From Gracilaria domingensis (lineage: Eukaryota > Rhodophyta > Florideophyceae > Gracilariales > Gracilariaceae), in NCBI GenBank assembly GCA_022539475.1, contig VCMS01000027.1, positions 1 through 64,000 of the forward strand: a stretch of 64,000 nt of DNA, in the 5' to 3' direction. A program made the position numbers and the translations under genes. Position 1 is the first letter of the stretch, and each line of letters opens with the position of its first letter. Shown here piece by piece: positions 61,735 to 64,000 of this stretch. The notes beneath the pieces are model-generated. The model was not told the origin of the DNA, ran no database searches, and worked only from the letters and a program-made list of their open reading frames with translations.

Positions 61735-64000
61735 ATGCCATGTGCTGCAATTCATTTCGCTTCTAGCGCAGATCCTTTCTCTGGATCATACGCTACTCCC
61801 CACTATCAAAGTCGTCTTCCACTGCATCCCACGCATTTGAGTCTTGATCTAAGGTTCTCCATTCCAACGCGAACCGTGCGTGGCATTACTCATTTGCTAA
61901 ACGCCCAGTGGCATAGGGTACATGCTGTTACTCTGCACGCAGAAGACTTCGACCAAGTGCAAGTAACTTCTCCAGAGGACAACATGCTCTCATTCTCCTA
62001 TGATGGGCATTTGGTTCAAGCTGTACTCAGCTACCCGTTACCTAAGGGTGAGACGGTCAAGGTAGTTGTTTCATACCAAGTTGTAGACCCTGTCGATGGT
62101 CTGCTGTTCAGCAGAGAGAATGAGAGACACTGGGTAGTATCCGATCATAAAACTGAGCGAGCTCGTTACTGGCTTCCAGTTGTTGATCACCCTAGTATTC
62201 GTACTACTCTGTCATTCAAGTTGCGCACGCCTGCAGAAGAGAAGAAAACCTGAATGGCCTGGCAAATGGGGAATTGGTGTCCGAAGAAATTGAAGGCCCT
62301 GAGAAAGTTTCACAATTGTAAATGAAGCAAATTACGCCGAGTAACCTGATTCGTGTCGCAATTGGGCGGTTCGTCACTGCAAGTAGAATTGAGCAGCATG
62401 GCAAGCCCATAAAAGTATTCGGCGTGAAAGGCGGGCGCCATCCATACACCGAAGAAGATCTTGCCTTCACTTTGTGTCTGACTAAAGAAATGATAATGTT
62501 CAGTTCGAGCTCCCTTGGCCTAAGTATTACCAATTCTGTGTCGGTGACGTTGGTGAAGCCATGGAGAACAGCTCATTAGTATCATAGGACGAATGGTACA
62601 TGTTGGATAAGCGAAGTTCAAGTGAAAGAGCGCACAGAGTTGATAGCACTGTCGTTCATGAACTGGAACATACTTGGTTTGGAGACATGGTTGTTTGCTC
62701 AGACCTCTGCAATAGTTTTCTCAAGGAATCATTCGCTACTCTGATTTCGGCAGAGTGGTATCATTATAACAATGGTGAGGAAGAGTTTCAAAACACTCTC
62801 ACAAAATATGCTGAAACATATTTCGCTGAAACCTTGGAGTATGTGCGTCCAATTGTATGTAGTAAATAGGAGTCTTCCTGGTCTCTCTTCGACAGACATT
62901 TGTACACGAATGGGGCATGGCGTCTTCACATGCTTCGCCACAAGCTAGGTAATGACACTTTCTGGAGTGCTGTTTCGCATTACCTTCACAAGCGAGCATG
63001 GCAGACAGTCGAGGCTGATGATTTTCGAAGAGATCTTGAGGAATTCTCGAACGAACAGCTTTTTTCTTTCTTTGATCAGTGGTTTTATGGCAAAGGACAC
63101 CCGGTACTAGAAGTTTCGTTCGCTTATGACGCATCAAAAGGTGGATGTGCAACTATTACTCTGAAACAAGTTCAAGCAGACGAGAAGAAAGGTATTGGTC
63201 TTTTCGACATTACAATTGATATTGCGATTGAAGTAAGTTCTGGTACATGGGAGACCCACAATCTCACAATGGAAAGTGGTGCGAGTACAGCGCAGCTGGT
63301 TGACAAAGTTCCGGCAAAGCCGCTTCAGTTGGTCGTTGATCCGGAGAAGAAAGTACTTCATAACCTCATAAATGCTGAACGGTGTCGGTGATGACATGCT
63401 CATCCGTTCTCTTTCATACGCGCCAACATTTGCTGGAAGATACCAGTCCGCTAAATTTCTCTTTGAATCAGGGTCGCGCAGAGCCAGAGTTGCACTACGT
63501 GATGCTTTGAAGAAGGATAGTCATTGGGGTATAAGATCTGCAATTGCTGTTTGGCTGGGAAAAGCAGGGAGGAACGAGTCTTTACTGGCACTGATCGATG
63601 CTGCTTTCCACGAATCTGATGCTCGTGCAACTCCGGCAATCTTGTCTGCACTTGGGGAGTTCCGATAATCGGAGTCTGAACAAGCATTGTTAAAATTTAT
63701 TCATGGGGAACATGATATGATGCGCCCTTACGGTGCGATGGGCATGGCATTCAGAGGTCTGGGCAAGATGCGTAAGATTGAGCATCTAGAGCTTATACAG
63801 AAGTTCCTCGAAGAATTCCTCATGGGCGGCAAGAGCTTTGAAATACCACTTGCGGCAGCAAGCGTGCTAGGACATATGTGTGAATGGAAGGCGATAGAAT
63901 TGATCATAAACAATTCCAGTCCTCTCAACCTAAAGCTTTTCAACCGAGTAAGGTGCGGGCTTTTGTATGCTTTGACGCACGGAATGGAATTTGAAAGTGC
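61735..64000 (+). pseudogene. M1-family zinc aminopeptidase, decayed and cut by the window edge
   Basis: Domains are in normal order. The N-terminal saddle domain is at 61,735-62,253. The catalytic domain has GEAMEN (about 62,550) and HELEHTWFGD (about 62,657-62,688) followed after 18 residues by the zinc-binding Glu in LKESFA. The C-terminal domains include DRHLYTNGAWRLHMLRHKLG and alpha-solenoid (HEAT-like) repeats to the edge. It is broken by frameshifts near 62,255, 62,540 and 63,375 and by stops at 62,867-62,869 and 63,666-63,668. All metal and catalytic residues seen are conserved, so inactivation is recent or the breaks are sequencing errors. The homology continues through the stop at 62,867, which argues against an intron there. 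Confidence 0.75.

Noticed and set aside
62850-62896. Intron (GTATGT...CGACAG) in the M1 peptidase
   Set aside because: The homology continues through the would-be intron (SLFDRHLYTNGAW), so the TAG lies in coding sequence.

Overview
The window is nuclear DNA from a eukaryote with compact, apparently intron-poor genes and abundant LTR retrotransposons. A single-exon ubiquitin protease, a Myb/SANT-like (DUF6818-type) gene, a PIF/Harbinger-like transposase remnant and Sel1-repeat and M1-peptidase relics fit an alga. A red macroalga (Chondrus/Gracilaria-like) is my best guess, inferred from gene content only. No tRNA, rRNA or CRISPR locus was found. The noisy first ~95 bases suggest that the window starts at a contig end.

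Layout: (1) 1-13,369: a chromodomain-bearing Ty3/gypsy element (element A, + strand). gag, PR and RT/RNase H/IN/chromodomain occupy 2,360-8,920 and carry about six lesions. A downstream 4.4-kb stretch holds an intact 908-codon gene on the opposite strand. At least 2.2 kb at its right end is directly repeated at the left edge of the window. (2) 13,737-15,848: a foldback repeat with ~800-bp arms. (3) 16,630-21,091: a cellular island with a ubiquitin-specific protease ending in a CAAX-like motif and a novel three-helix membrane protein, both on the minus strand. (4) 21,472-32,373: a complete, young Ty3/gypsy element (element B, - strand) with 1,900-bp LTRs, a 5-bp target duplication and one intact 2,351-aa Gag-Pol. 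Each LTR carries a small opposite-strand ORF and an array of nine GC-rich hairpins. (5) 32,374-43,360: gene-poor DNA with inverted repeats, a Myb/SANT-like gene broken by one TGA and a decayed DDE transposase. (6) 43,361-53,308: a second, decayed relative of element A (element C). (7) 54,291-57,584: the 5' part of a more distant relative (element D; LTR, PBS, gag, PR). (8) 57,585-64,000: decayed host-type genes: Sel1 repeats, the C-terminal half of a maltose/galactoside-type acetyltransferase and an M1 aminopeptidase running off the edge.

The most unusual material is in the elements. Elements A and C are saturated with a palindrome of the form ACCANNTGGT in coding, antisense-coding and noncoding DNA alike. 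Two unrelated elements both place an opposite-strand ORF with its own AATAAA signal in or next to the U3 region. The Gag-Pol of element B contains two different duplicated domains that I do not recognise. A workable hypothesis is that the antisense protein of element A is a trans-acting factor linked to the palindrome, as in the VANC anti-silencing system of Arabidopsis VANDAL transposons. The sequence does not prove that link.
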